DNA of 64,000 nucleotides, from contig NZ_CP119992.1 in the NCBI RefSeq assembly GCF_029338575.1, forward strand, positions 1,984,001-2,048,000, read 5' to 3'. The stretch is from Halomarina halobia (GTDB lineage: Archaea > Halobacteriota > Halobacteria > Halobacteriales > Haloarculaceae). The position numbers and the translations under genes are program-made. Of the stretch, positions 16,367 to 24,970 are shown piece by piece. How positions within the stretch are numbered: position 1 is the first letter of the stretch; every line of letters begins with the position of its first letter. The notes beneath the pieces are model-generated. The model ran no database searches. It was not told the DNA's origin and saw nothing but the letters and a program-made list of their open reading frames with translations.

Positions 16367-16981
16367 CTACGCCTCCTCGCGCCAGGGCGTCCCGTTCTCG
16401 ACTCTGATCTCCGGGTCGCTCGCCACGACGAACTCGTTCAGGCAGCAGTTGTCGACCCGGTGGTTCAGCAGGGCGTCCGGGATGGTGTGGCCCTTCAGGT
16501 GCCCGAGGGCGAGTCGGATGGGGCCGCCGTGGGTGACGACGAGCGTCGTCCCCTCGTGTTCGAGCACCGCGCGCCACCCCTCGAGGACGCGCTCGCGGAC
16601 CGCCTCCAGGCTCTCGCCGCCGTCGGGCGTGCGGTCCGCGGCGTGGGCCGCCGCCTCGCCCAGGCCGAACTCGGGGAACCGCTCCCGCATGTCGTCGTAC
16701 GAGAGGCCCTGGTAGACGCCGACGCCGCGCTCGCGCCACTCGCGAGCGAACGAGACGGGGACGTCCCCGAGCGCCTCCCGGACGTGCGCCGCCGTCTGAC
16801 GCGTGCGCAGGAGGTCCGAGGAGACGATGCGGTCGATCGAGTACCGCTCCGCGAGGTATTTCCCGGCCGCCCGCGCCTGTTCGCGCCCCCGCTCGGTGAG
16901 CGGGACCGGTGCCCACCCCTGCATCCGGCGGTCGCGGTTCCACGTCGTCTCTCCGTGGCGCATGAGGATCACCGTCGCCAT
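16367..16981 (-). CDS. histidine phosphatase (phosphoglycerate mutase-like)
   Basis: Histidine-phosphatase-superfamily protein of 204 aa. The catalytic RHGETTWN motif begins at residue 8 with the phospho-accepting His9, VSSDLLRTRQTA is the second conserved arm, and VVTHGGPIRLALGHL supplies the second catalytic His. This subclass covers cofactor-dependent phosphoglycerate mutase-like and alpha-ribazole phosphatase enzymes, so the substrate is uncertain. The start is ATG at 16981; because the upstream tatC is frameshifted, the reading frame continues in phase from tatC, but this Met and the conserved N-terminus show the true start. It is separated from tatC by a tandem-repeat region. Confidence 0.9.
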   Translation of the reverse strand: MATVILMRHGETTWNRDRRMQGWAPVPLTERGREQARAAGKYLAERYSIDRIVSSDLLRTRQTAAHVREALGDVPVSFAREWRERGVGVYQGLSYDDMRERFPEFGLGEAAAHAADRTPDGGESLEAVRERVLEGWRAVLEHEGTTLVVTHGGPIRLALGHLKGHTIPDALLNHRVDNCCLNEFVVASDPEIRVENGTPWREEA

Positions 16982-17043
16982 CGCTCTCCGATTCGGCGGC
17001 GGACGATATGTGAGTATGGGATCGTCGGAGCGGGCGAGAAGCA

Positions 17044-17088
17044 GGTGGGGAAGCGGGAGGTGGGGAAGCGGGAGGTGGGGAAGCAGGG
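17044..17088 (+). repeat. 15-bp tandem repeat, three units
   Basis: GGTGGGGAAGCGGGA is repeated exactly at 17044-17058 and 17059-17073 and imperfectly at 17074-17088, within a longer purine-rich run to about 17125. On the minus strand this is the pyrimidine-rich gap between tatC and the histidine-phosphatase gene. It looks like replication slippage; a function as a terminator or spacer is not shown. Confidence 0.85.
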
Positions 17089-17129
17089 AAGTGGGGGTGG
17101 GGAGGCGGGGGGTGGGAGGGGTGGGGCGC

Positions 17130-18076
17130 TCAGCGCTGCACCCAGCGCAGGAGGAGCAGGGTTCCCTCGAACAGAGTGACCATCGTGAGGGCGACGATGA
17201 TGGGTGCCATCCCGGTCGGGTCGGGGCTGAACAGCAGCGCGACGCCGAGGAAGCCCCCCCCCAGAAGTAGAGGCGGCGCTGGGCCAGCCACTCGCGGCTG
17301 GTGAGGTTCATCATCACCGCCAGCATGATCAGCAGTGGTATCTGGAAGACGGCGGCGAAGAAGCCCATCATCATGAGCATCAGGTTGAACGTCTCGGTCA
17401 GCCCGAACGCGATCTCGGCCGCCTCGCTGGAGTAGCGAACGAAGTAGATGAAGATCGCCGGGAGGACGAGATAGAAGGCAAAGGCGACGCCGATGAACGC
17501 GAGCACGAGGCTCGTCGGCACCGCGGCCAGGTAGTACCGCCGCTCGTGCCGGTAGAGCCCGGGGCGCATGAACAGGTAGGTCTCGTAGACGAATATGGGG
17601 AGCGCGATGACGAAGCCGGCGAGCGTCGCCACCTTCAGCCGGGCGAGCACCAGCGCGAGCGGGTGGTAGACGTGCGGCCGGATCCCCTCGACGTCGTTCG
17701 CGATCGGGCCGAGGATGCCGTACCAGATCTCGTTGATGAGCTGATCGGAGAAGGGGAGCGCGACGACGCCGACGACCGCCATCGCGACGGCGACCACGCC
17801 GAGGCGGTTTATCATCTCCTCGATGTGGTCGGCCAGCGGCATCTCCTGATCGCTCTCCGGCCCGTCGAGGAACGGGTCGTCGCCGGAGGGAGTCGGCTCC
17901 GAGACGGTCGTCCCGCCGTCCGAGGCCGCCTCGGAGTCGGCTCCGTCGCGACCGACTCCGTCCGAGATACCGTCGCCCTCGCCCCCGTCGTCGTCGTCGT
18001 TGTCGCCGTCGCTCGGGGGCGTGTAGTCGCTGCCGTCAACGTCCCGCTCCGGATCGGGACGCCCGTCGCCGGTCAT
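17130..18076 (-). pseudogene. tatC: tatC1-type Sec-independent translocase, frameshifted at a G9 run
   Basis: TatC of the twin-arginine translocase. The first ~75 residues are a haloarchaeal acidic linker (DGDNDDDDGG). The TatC core follows: MPLADHIEEMINRLG, four membrane segments, YLFMRPGLYRHERRYYL and the conserved loop up to RRLYFWGG. There a run of nine G (minus strand; 17254-17262) shifts the frame. One more G, or two fewer, restores FLGVALLFSPDPTGMAP and the final segments ending LLLLRWVQR at a stop at 17130-17132. In the observed frame the protein lacks its last two transmembrane helices and reads on into the phosphatase gene. It is either a sequencing error or a real mutation. Confidence 0.85.
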
Positions 18077-18181
18077 TACTGTCCGTAGGTGTCCCGGCGG
18101 TTGTAAGCCTTCTCACCTCCGGCAGCCCTCCCTCCTCGGGCGACAGAAAAGATTGATAACGGCAAGTTGGCTAGTGCGGAT

Positions 18182-20395
18182 GTGTCGAGCGTGATTGACG
18201 AGGATACCGCACGGGCCATCGACGACGGCCGGCAGGCGCTCGCCGCGATGCTTCGGTCGGCCCAGAAGCACCTCCAGAAGGTGTTCATCCTCTTCGTCAT
18301 CGGTCTCATCGGGACCATCTACTACCTCCAGGAGTGGGGCTGGACGATGCTCAAGGGCGACCTGCTCGGCCGCGCGGCCGAGGGGACCATCGTCATCGCC
18401 GTCACGCCGTTCGACGTCATCCTCCTGCAGGTGAAGATCGGCCTCGTCGTCGGTGTCATCCTCGCGCTGCCGCTGTTGCTCTACTACTCGCGCGACGCGC
18501 TCCGGGAGCGCGGCTGGTGGCCCCAGGGGAAGATCCCGATCTGGAAGGGGGTGCTCCTCGGGCTGTTCTCCCTCGCGCTGTTCGCCGTGGGCATCGCCTA
18601 CGGCTACTTCCTGTTCTTCCCCATCATGTTCGAGTTCCTCTCGAACAACGCCTCGGCCGCCGGCTTCCAGCCGACCTACTCCATCGTGAAGTGGGCGGAG
18701 TTCGTCCTCGTCCTCACGCTCTCGTTCGGCCTCGCGGCGCAGCTCCCGCTGCTCATGAGCGGACTCGCGTACTCCGGGGCCGTCCGCTACGAGACCTTCC
18801 GCGACAAGTGGCGGTACGCGGTCGTCGCCATCTTCACCTTCGGGGCGCTGTTCTCGCCGCCGGACCCGTTCACGCAGATCATGTGGGCCGTCCCCCTGCT
18901 GTTCCTCTACGTCCTTAGCCTCGGGCTGACGAAGTTCGTCGTCGCCGTCAGGCACTCGCGCGAGGCGGTCGGCTACCGCCGCATCCTCCGCGCGCACTGG
19001 ACCACCGTCCTCGGCGCGGCGCTGCTCGGCGGCGCGGTCACCTACGTCGGCCTCTCCTCCGGCGTCCGCGAGGTCGTAAACGAGTACGCCCGCCAGCTCC
19101 CGATGGGCCTCGGCTTCACCCTCTACCCGATCGAGCGGGTGCTCGGCCTCCCGCGCCCGACGGCGCTGCTCGCGGCCGCCGCCGCGGTCGCGCTCCTGGC
19201 CGCGCTCGCGGCGTTCGTCTACCGCCTGTTCGCGACGGTCGAGCGCCTCGCCGCCGAGACCGGTCCCCGCGGTGTGACGGGCGATCCCGCGGCGATCGAC
19301 CTCGACACGCTCGACGCGGCGGGCGTGCGCGCCGCGCCGCCGGAGGTCTTCGCCGAGATGGACGAGGAGACGGCCCTCGGGCACGCCCGGACCGCGATGG
19401 AGGCCGGCGACCACGACCGGGCGCAGGCGATCCTCGACCGGTTCGACGCCGCCGAGGATGCCCGCGCGGCCGAATCCAGGGGGGACGAGGCCGGGGCGGA
19501 CGCCGCGGGCGGAGCGGACGCTGCTGACGGAGCGGACGAGGCGGAGACGGGCGTCGTCACCCGGACGACGACGGGCGTCGTCAACGCGTTCAGCGAGGAA
19601 GAGCGGAACGAGGACGACGTCGGGGGGTACTTCTACGACCTCCAGTTCGTCCTCGGGACGCTCCTCTCGAAGTCGTTCCGCATCGTCGCGCTGTTCCTGC
19701 TCGTGATGGGCGGGACGTTCGTCTGGTTCTACACGGACGGCATCGGACAGCTCCAGGCCAGCTTCCTCGGGCGGATGCCCGAGGCGGTCCGCCCCGAGGT
19801 GAACGTCGTCACGCTCCACCCCGTCGAGGCGCTCATCTTCGAGATCAAGGTGGCGACGATCCTCGGCGCGGTGGCGACGATCCCCCTGGTGCTCTACTAC
19901 GCGTGGCCGCCGCTGAAGACGCGCGGCTTCGTCACCGGGACCCGCGGCACGCTGTTCACCTGGGCCGTGACGACGTTCGCCGCGCTGGTCGCCGGGAGCT
20001 TCGTCGGCTTCGTCGTCGTCGCGCCGAACGTCATCTCGTGGCTGGCGTGGGACGCCATCAACTCGGAGATGATCATCAAGTACCGCATCAACAGCGCGGG
20101 GTGGCTGGTCTTCTTCACCACCGTCGGCGTCGGCCTCCTCGCGACCATCCCCTCGACGATGTTCCTGTTTCACCGCGGTGGCCTCGTCCCCTACCGCGTC
20201 ATGCGCGGCCGCTGGCGCGAGGTGATCGTCGGCGTCGTCACGGTGAGCGGCCTGGCCGCCCCGGGCGGCGTGTTCATGATGCTTCTGTTCAGCGTCCCTG
20301 TGGCCGTGGCCTACTTCCTCGGCCTCGGACTGCTCTGGCTGTACACCCTCGGCGGCCGGCGATCGGCCCGCTCGGCCGGCCAGCGAGCCGATTGA
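18182..20395 (+). CDS. TatC2-type fused double Sec-independent translocase
   Basis: Haloarchaeal TatC of 737 aa with two TatC domains joined. Domain 1 is about residues 20-260 (AMLRSAQKHLQKVFILFVIG; PFDVILLQVKIGLVVGVILA). A linker with further membrane segments and an acidic Ala/Asp/Glu-rich stretch (about 400-460) follows. Domain 2 is about 480-730 (FYDLQFVLGTLLSKSF; VEALIFEIKVATILGAVATI). About 14 membrane segments are expected. This fused form is known only in haloarchaea, where Tat is the main export route. I choose GTG at 18182; a TTG five codons earlier is also in frame. It is divergent from tatC1, 105 bases apart. Confidence 0.92.
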   Translation: MSSVIDEDTARAIDDGRQALAAMLRSAQKHLQKVFILFVIGLIGTIYYLQEWGWTMLKGDLLGRAAEGTIVIAVTPFDVILLQVKIGLVVGVILALPLLLYYSRDALRERGWWPQGKIPIWKGVLLGLFSLALFAVGIAYGYFLFFPIMFEFLSNNASAAGFQPTYSIVKWAEFVLVLTLSFGLAAQLPLLMSGLAYSGAVRYETFRDKWRYAVVAIFTFGALFSPPDPFTQIMWAVPLLFLYVLSLGLTKFVVAVRHSREAVGYRRILRAHWTTVLGAALLGGAVTYVGLSSGVREVVNEYARQLPMGLGFTLYPIERVLGLPRPTALLAAAAAVALLAALAAFVYRLFATVERLAAETGPRGVTGDPAAIDLDTLDAAGVRAAPPEVFAEMDEETALGHARTAMEAGDHDRAQAILDRFDAAEDARAAESRGDEAGADAAGGADAADGADEAETGVVTRTTTGVVNAFSEEERNEDDVGGYFYDLQFVLGTLLSKSFRIVALFLLVMGGTFVWFYTDGIGQLQASFLGRMPEAVRPEVNVVTLHPVEALIFEIKVATILGAVATIPLVLYYAWPPLKTRGFVTGTRGTLFTWAVTTFAALVAGSFVGFVVVAPNVISWLAWDAINSEMIIKYRINSAGWLVFFTTVGVGLLATIPSTMFLFHRGGLVPYRVMRGRWREVIVGVVTVSGLAAPGGVFMMLLFSVPVAVAYFLGLGLLWLYTLGGRRSARSAGQRAD

Positions 20396-20548
20396 CCGAA
20401 CCGTCGGCGTCCCTGAAACCTTATGGGTGAGGACGATCCAGTGGACTGGTATGGAGTGTTATCTGTCCCGTCTACTCATCGGTCCGTTCGCTCCGCCCGC
20501 GGCGCGTCGGGGTCGTCGCCGCGGAGCACGCCGGGGGTGTCGCGGCCG

Positions 20549-20944
20549 ATGAACTGGGAGTTCGAGACGCTCCTTCACGGCGAGTCCGACCACCGCGACT
20601 GGTTCGTCACGGGCGTGTACGCCGCGGTGCTCGCGCTGCTCGTCACCGTCGTCGTCGGGTCGCGGCTCGTCGTCGGCGATCTCATCTACGGGATGGCGCT
20701 CCCGTGGCTGCTCGTCGGAACGCCGCCGCTGGCCTCGCTCGTCTCGGCGGGGCGGGGCGGCGGCCTCATCGAGAGCGTCGTCATCGGCCTCCTCCCGACG
20801 GGGCTGTTCGCGCTGTTCGCCCTCACCGACGGCCTGCTCGCCGGGGCCCTCCTCGTCGTCGCCGGGGTCTGTCTCGCCGGGGCCGTCGTCGGGTTCGTCA
20901 CGGGCTACGCCGGGCGCGAACTCCTCCGGCTGTACCAGGATTGA
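20549..20944 (+). CDS. four-helix membrane protein, unknown function
   Basis: Integral membrane protein of about 131 aa. From MNWEFETLLHGESDHRDWFV it has about four hydrophobic segments (AAVLALLVTVVVG; IYGMALPWLLVG; VIGLLPTGLFALFAL; LLVVAGVCLAGAVVGFV). The end is GYAGRELLRLYQD. An in-frame ATG lies 126 bases upstream, but the intervening residues are low-complexity Ser/Arg and I prefer the ATG at 20549. Haloarchaeal relatives are uncharacterised. It follows tatC2 on the same strand with a 150-base gap that contains its own TATA-like CTTATG. No role can be assigned. Confidence 0.7.
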   Translation: MNWEFETLLHGESDHRDWFVTGVYAAVLALLVTVVVGSRLVVGDLIYGMALPWLLVGTPPLASLVSAGRGGGLIESVVIGLLPTGLFALFALTDGLLAGALLVVAGVCLAGAVVGFVTGYAGRELLRLYQD

Positions 20945-21212
20945 CGCCCTCCGCGCGACGAGAGTCGGGGGTTCCCCGATGGGAGTTCACGGTTGTGCGT
21001 GTCCTCGGGAGTGACGTACGCTTTCGCGTCCTCCCTCGACAGTGACGTACTCCAGCACGGAACCGTCGGTTCGTTGTCTGGTTTCCTCGAGTCGGAGCTG
21101 ACACTCGGCCTACTCCGACGCCCGAACGAGGAGAAAATGCCGGGGCTTTTGTTCAGATATCGGTACTGTACGGAAGCACAATTATACATACTATCGGAGA
21201 GGTAGTGCTACT

Positions 21213-21614
21213 ATGGGGTCTCAGAGGGTCTCGGTCCGGACACTCCTGGTCGTCACGCTCGTCGTCGCCGTGGGTACGGCAGCGGCAACGACTATCGTGA
21301 CGCAGGCCGATCCGGATCCGGTCGCAGGGGTCGAAGGCGAACTGAGGGCCTCTGAGAACCTCACGGTTACGAACCAGGGGCTGCAGTATGTGGGCACTAA
21401 CGTGACGGCCGTGAACCTCACTGTCCAGAACAGCCACACCGACTCGATTACCGGCACGGTCTACTTGGCGATCTACGACGCCAACGGGGACGCCGTGGCG
21501 ACGCGGACGGTCGATAAGACGTTCGTCAGCGGTGAGGCGAGCGTTTTGATCGACCTCGCGGGCGATCCGGCCGTCGCTGACGTCGTCACCATCGAAGCGA
21601 CGATCGAAGAGTGA
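21213..21614 (+). CDS. small secreted or membrane-anchored protein with Ig-like core
   Basis: Protein of 133 aa. Residues 8-30 are a hydrophobic signal-anchor (LLVVTLVVAVGTAAATTI). The remainder is a beta-rich, Asn/Thr/Val domain with several NxS/T sites (NLTV, NVTAVNLTV), ending VVTIEATIEE. The upstream region is unusually AT-rich, with ATTATACAT at 21181-21189 about 25 bases before the ATG. The stop overlaps the next ATG (TGATG), so the two genes are translationally coupled and their products probably work together. No family was recognised; similar pairs in archaea are often surface or pilus-associated, but that is speculation. Confidence 0.75.
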   Translation: MGSQRVSVRTLLVVTLVVAVGTAAATTIVTQADPDPVAGVEGELRASENLTVTNQGLQYVGTNVTAVNLTVQNSHTDSITGTVYLAIYDANGDAVATRTVDKTFVSGEASVLIDLAGDPAVADVVTIEATIEE

Positions 21615-22021
21615 TGACGCTCGCGCACTCCAGCTGGCAGTTCCTCGCGGTCGTCGTCGCCACGGCTCTCGTCACTGCTAGCGTCGCGACCGGCGTTCCG
21701 GTCGGCACGTTCACGCTCGGGATCGACCAGACGCGGTCACACACCGAAGAGCCCGGCGGACTCGTTCCGGAAGGGTACAGCCTGGCGTTCGACGGCGACG
21801 CCGTCACCGGTGTGACCGTCCTCGTCAACAACACCGGCACCGAGTTGACCGGCGACGCGCGAGCGAAACTCGTCGCGAAGAACGGTAGCGTCCTCGTCTC
21901 CGGTACCAACAGTGCCGTCCTCGGAACCGCTGGAACACAGGAGATTCACGTCGAGTTTACCGGCACGTACGAGCTCTCCGAGTTCTCGCGGGTCCAAGTT
22001 ACCGTGGCGGAGTCGCTGTGA
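21614..22021 (+). CDS. small secreted or membrane-anchored protein, partner of the preceding gene
   Basis: Protein of 135 aa starting at the ATG that overlaps the upstream stop. Residues 7-30 are a hydrophobic signal-anchor (FLAVVVATALVTASVATGV). A beta-sandwich-like domain follows, with NNTG, VNNTGTEL and NGSVLV N-glycosylation sequons and an end of FSRVQVTVAESL. Size, layout and the Ig-like pattern match the upstream protein although residues differ, so the two may be diverged duplicates. Function unknown. A TGTATATACG element follows about 130 bases downstream and belongs to the next gene. Confidence 0.75.
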   Translation: MTLAHSSWQFLAVVVATALVTASVATGVPVGTFTLGIDQTRSHTEEPGGLVPEGYSLAFDGDAVTGVTVLVNNTGTELTGDARAKLVAKNGSVLVSGTNSAVLGTAGTQEIHVEFTGTYELSEFSRVQVTVAESL

Positions 22022-22189
22022 GACGCTACCGACACCCCCGAATCGGACGAGCAATCGTGATCCTCGATCGGGAGTGCCGCTACTCGATACGAGTATTGAG
22101 CCACCGTGATATGATCTGGATATGACCGGGGTATTCGTGTAGGAGGTCAACCCGTTCTGTATATACGATCGATACACGTACTCGCCGAT

Positions 22190-22372
22190 ATGCCCAAGAT
22201 AAGCGTCGAGATCCCCCAGGAGTTGCTCGACGACCTCGACGAGCACGTCGGGGACGACGGCAAGTTCGTCAACCGTAGCGACGCCGTGCGCGCGTCGATC
22301 CGCAAGACGCTCGACCTCCTCGACGACATCGACGCCCGCCACGGCCGACTCGAGGACGATGAGTCGGCGTAG
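22190..22372 (+). CDS. ribbon-helix-helix (CopG-like) DNA-binding protein
   Basis: Protein of 60 aa with a ribbon-helix-helix pattern: the strand KISVEIPQELLDDLDEHV, then DGKFVNRSDAVRASIRKTLDLL. Such proteins bind operators as dimers and act as transcription regulators or antitoxins. A TATA-like GTATATACG at 22157-22165 lies about 27 bases before the ATG. The gene overlaps the following transporter gene by 14 bases, so the two are one operon. No toxin gene is adjacent, which favours a regulator role, perhaps for the transporter. Confidence 0.88.
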   Translation: MPKISVEIPQELLDDLDEHVGDDGKFVNRSDAVRASIRKTLDLLDDIDARHGRLEDDESA

Positions 22373-23084
22373 CGACGCCGACGGACTCGCGGTTCCCCTC
22401 CCGGCGCTCGGTCTCGTCGCGCTGTTCGTGACCGCGCTGGTCACCGCCCAGCTGACCGCGTCGAAGGTGCTCATGTTCGCGCTCCCCGTCGCGCTCCCGG
22501 TCACGGGCGACGCGCTCGTCCTGCCGGGGGCGGCGCTGGCCTACGCGCTCACGTTCTTCGCGAGCGACTGCGTCGCCGAACTGTACGGCAAGCGCACCGC
22601 GCAGGCGGTGGTCAACGTCGGCTTCGCGATGAACTTCGTCATGCTCGCGCTGGTCTGGAGCACGATCCTCGCGCCCGCCGCGCCCGCGAGCGTTCCGCCC
22701 GGGCAGTTCGCCACCGTCCTCGGCGCGAGCACCTCCATCGTCGCGGGGAGCCTGCTCGCCTACCTCGTCAGTCAGAACTGGGACGTGCTCGTCTTCCACC
22801 GCCTGCGCGAGTGGACCGACGGCGAGGCGCTCTGGCTCCGGAACGTCGGCTCGACGGCCACGAGCCAGCTGCTCGACACGCTCATCTTCGTCGGGGTCGC
22901 CTTCTGGCTCGCCCCCGAACTCCTCGGCGGCCAGTCGCTCCCCGGCGGGGTGCTCGCGTCGCTGATCGTCGGCCAGTACCTCCTGAAGCTCCTCATCGCG
23001 CTCGTCGACACGCCGTTCGTCTACGCCGTCGTCGGGGCCGTGCGCTCTCGGAACGCCCGCGCGGAGCCGACCCTCGGCGACTGA
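22359..23084 (+). CDS. queuosine/archaeosine precursor transporter (YhhQ/QPTR-type, DUF165)
   Basis: Integral membrane protein of 241 aa with about six helices. Family features are LTASKVLMFALP at the N-terminus, FFASDCVAELYGKRTAQAVVNVGF (the FxxxDxxxExYG signature), RNVGSTATSQLLDTLIF, and the C-terminal YLLKLLIALVDTPFVY. The family imports queuosine precursors such as preQ0 or preQ1 in bacteria. In archaea preQ0 feeds archaeosine in tRNA, so salvage of preQ0 or a related 7-deazapurine is expected. The start overlaps the RHH gene by 14 bases, the only sign of regulation seen. Confidence 0.9.
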   Translation: MSRRSDADGLAVPLPALGLVALFVTALVTAQLTASKVLMFALPVALPVTGDALVLPGAALAYALTFFASDCVAELYGKRTAQAVVNVGFAMNFVMLALVWSTILAPAAPASVPPGQFATVLGASTSIVAGSLLAYLVSQNWDVLVFHRLREWTDGEALWLRNVGSTATSQLLDTLIFVGVAFWLAPELLGGQSLPGGVLASLIVGQYLLKLLIALVDTPFVYAVVGAVRSRNARAEPTLGD

Positions 23085-23130
23085 CGCCGGCAGGCCCGGC
23101 GCTTTTCCGTCCACCGCTCGTCTCGCCGTC

Positions 23131-23331
23131 GTGACCAGCGACGGCCTCGTCGACCTCGACCAGGAGTGCTGGACGGTCCTCGCGAAGTACAACCTGCTGC
23201 TCGCCACCGTCTTCGGCGCGACGGCGGTAGTCGCGCGCGCTACGGACGCCGGCCTGCTGCTGGTGATCGAGAACGGCCTGCTGGCGCTCGTCTTCGGCGC
23301 GCTCCAGACGTACGCCTGGCTGTCGAACTGA
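23131..23331 (+). CDS. small two-helix membrane protein
   Basis: Protein of 66 aa from a GTG start (GTGACCAGCGACGGC). It has an acidic short N-terminus and two hydrophobic segments: LLLATVFGATAVVARATDAG and LLLVIENGLLALVFGALQTY. Haloarchaeal homologues are uncharacterised. It stands 46 bases after the queuosine-precursor transporter on the same strand and may be read through from it. Function unknown. Confidence 0.65.
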   Translation: MTSDGLVDLDQECWTVLAKYNLLLATVFGATAVVARATDAGLLLVIENGLLALVFGALQTYAWLSN

Positions 23332-23395
23332 GCCGAGCGGTGCGGCGTCGGAGCCCCTCGCGGACGGTCGGCGATGTCGCGAGGGACCGCGGGCG

Positions 23396-24157
23396 TCAGT
23401 CCACGCGCTCGGCGAACGCGAACCGCGGTTTCACGTCCTCGACGCGCACCCTGACCGAGTCGCCCGCCTGGGCGTCGGGGACGAACAGCGTGAACCCTTC
23501 GACCTTGGCGATGCCGTCGCCCTCGCTGCCCACGTCCTCGATCTCCACGTCGAGTTCGTCGCCCGCGCGGACGGGGGCGGTGAGCCGCCGCTTGGCGACG
23601 AGGTAGAGCTCCGAGGATTCCTTGCGCGATGCCTCCGGGCGCACCTCGCGGACGTAGTCGAACTCCCGCTCCACGTCCCGCCTGAGGTCGCGCACGTCCG
23701 GGCCGTCGAACACCTTGGCGACGAAGTCCCCGCCTGGCGCGAGCAGTTCGCGGGCCGTCTCGAAGGCCATCCGGGCGAGGTGGACCGAGCGGGCGTGATC
23801 GAGCGAGTACTCGCCGCTCACGTTCGGGGCCATGTCCGAGAGCACGACGTCGGCCTCGCGTCCGTCGAGCGCCTCCCGGATCCGCTCTCTCGCCTCCTCG
23901 TCGGTCATGTCCCCGCGGACGGTCTCGACGCCGTCGAGCGGTCTGATCCGCTGGAGGTCCACCCCGACGACCGTGCCGTCTCCCGCGAGTTCCGCGGCGA
24001 CCTGGAGCCACCCGCCGGGGGCCGCGCCGAGGTCGACCACCGTGTCGCCCGGTCCGACGAGCCCCGCCGTCTCGTTCAACTGCTTGAGCTTGTAGGCCGC
24101 GCGCGAGCGGTACCCCTGCTGCTTCGCGCGGTTGTAGTAGTCGTCCTTCCGGGGCAT
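23396..24157 (-). CDS. rlmE: 23S rRNA (uridine-2'-O-)-methyltransferase RlmE/FtsJ with TRAM domain
   Basis: Protein of 253 aa. The N-terminal ~195 residues are an RrmJ/FtsJ methyltransferase: YRSRAAYKLKQL holds the first catalytic Lys, VVDLGAAPGGW is the SAM site, VLSDMAPNVSG holds the catalytic Asp, and VAKVFDG and RPEASRKESSELYLVA the remaining Lys and Glu. The C-terminal ~55 residues (AGDELDVEIEDVGSEGDGIAKVEGFTLF) are a TRAM RNA-binding domain, a fusion common in archaea. It 2'-O-methylates a uridine (or cytidine) in 23S rRNA. It is convergent with the small membrane gene and upstream of nothing on its strand. Confidence 0.95.
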   Translation of the reverse strand: MPRKDDYYNRAKQQGYRSRAAYKLKQLNETAGLVGPGDTVVDLGAAPGGWLQVAAELAGDGTVVGVDLQRIRPLDGVETVRGDMTDEEARERIREALDGREADVVLSDMAPNVSGEYSLDHARSVHLARMAFETARELLAPGGDFVAKVFDGPDVRDLRRDVEREFDYVREVRPEASRKESSELYLVAKRRLTAPVRAGDELDVEIEDVGSEGDGIAKVEGFTLFVPDAQAGDSVRVRVEDVKPRFAFAERVD

Positions 24158-24220
24158 TTGCTCGGACTACGCGAGGCCCCGGGATACGCCCTTCGTTCGC
24201 CCCGCGATCCCGGACCTTTC

Positions 24221-24877
24221 TCACTCGTCGCCCGCTCGCCGCGCAAGCGCGTAGCCGACGGCCGCGATACCGCCGAGCGCGCCGACGGGACCGAACCCGG
24301 GGCCGGAGGCACCGGACGTTCCGCCGCTCGCCCCCGCCTCGGGACTTCCGGCGAACCCGCGCCTGTTCGCCTCCGCGCGCACCTCCGTCACCTCGACGCC
24401 GAGATAACCGTTCGGACACGGTTCCTGGTTGTTGATGACGAACAGGTACCCCGGCGTGAGGTCGACCTCCCGGGGGAAGTACATCGACGACGCGTAGGTC
24501 CGGTCGGCGTCACCCTGACGGTTGATCAGCGTCACCTCGAACACGTCCGTGTTCCCGGGGTCCCACCCCGTCACGTCGCACTGCTGGATGCCGTCGACCT
24601 GGACGTCCTCGAGTTCCGAGGTCAGGTGGACGAACACGCCCCTGTAGTCCGTGTTCTCCCCGATCGGTCGTTCCGGAAGGATCGCCGGCGTGGTGATGTT
24701 GTCGTCGACGCCCCCGTCGTACCCGGATCCGTTCGTCCCGTCGCCGCTGCCGTTCTCCTGTGCGCCCGCGGGAGCCGCGCTCAGCGCGGTCGCACCGACA
24801 CCCGCGAGCAGCGCTCGCCGCGAGAGAAACGTTCCGTCGTCCGTCACGTTTTGCGCTACGCGAGACACGCGTTTCAT
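24221..24877 (-). CDS. Tat-exported protein with PGF-CTERM sorting signal
   Basis: Secreted protein of 218 aa. The start is at MKRVSRVAQNV; the open frame upstream is in the promoter of pcn. SRRALLAGVGATALSAAPAG is a twin-arginine signal. After a Gly/Ser/Asp linker comes a domain of about 130 residues with PNGYLGVEVTEV, and a pair of Cys in IQQCDVTG and QEPCPNG. The end is Gly/Ser/Ala-rich followed by PGFGPVGALGGIAAVGYALA and RR, the PGF-CTERM tripartite signal processed by archaeosortase ArtA. It would be lipid-anchored to the S-layer side of the membrane. Function of the middle domain is unknown. Divergent from pcn. Confidence 0.85.
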   Translation of the reverse strand: MKRVSRVAQNVTDDGTFLSRRALLAGVGATALSAAPAGAQENGSGDGTNGSGYDGGVDDNITTPAILPERPIGENTDYRGVFVHLTSELEDVQVDGIQQCDVTGWDPGNTDVFEVTLINRQGDADRTYASSMYFPREVDLTPGYLFVINNQEPCPNGYLGVEVTEVRAEANRRGFAGSPEAGASGGTSGASGPGFGPVGALGGIAAVGYALARRAGDE

Positions 24878-24970
24878 TCTTGTCCTGGCAAAGGCAACCG
24901 AATCTGCGGCGGCGCTCGGCGCGGGGGGCGACGGAGGCCTGGTGATATCGCGCGCGCGTGAACCGTTCAT

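Noticed and set aside
16367..18076. A single 569-codon TatC-phosphatase fusion
   Set aside because: The join passes through frame-shifted TatC sequence and a low-complexity Pro/Leu stretch; both normal proteins have their own start and end.
18113..20173. Very long minus-strand frame opposite tatC2
   Set aside because: Arg/Glu/Asp repeats typical of an antisense shadow; tatC2 is clearly coding.
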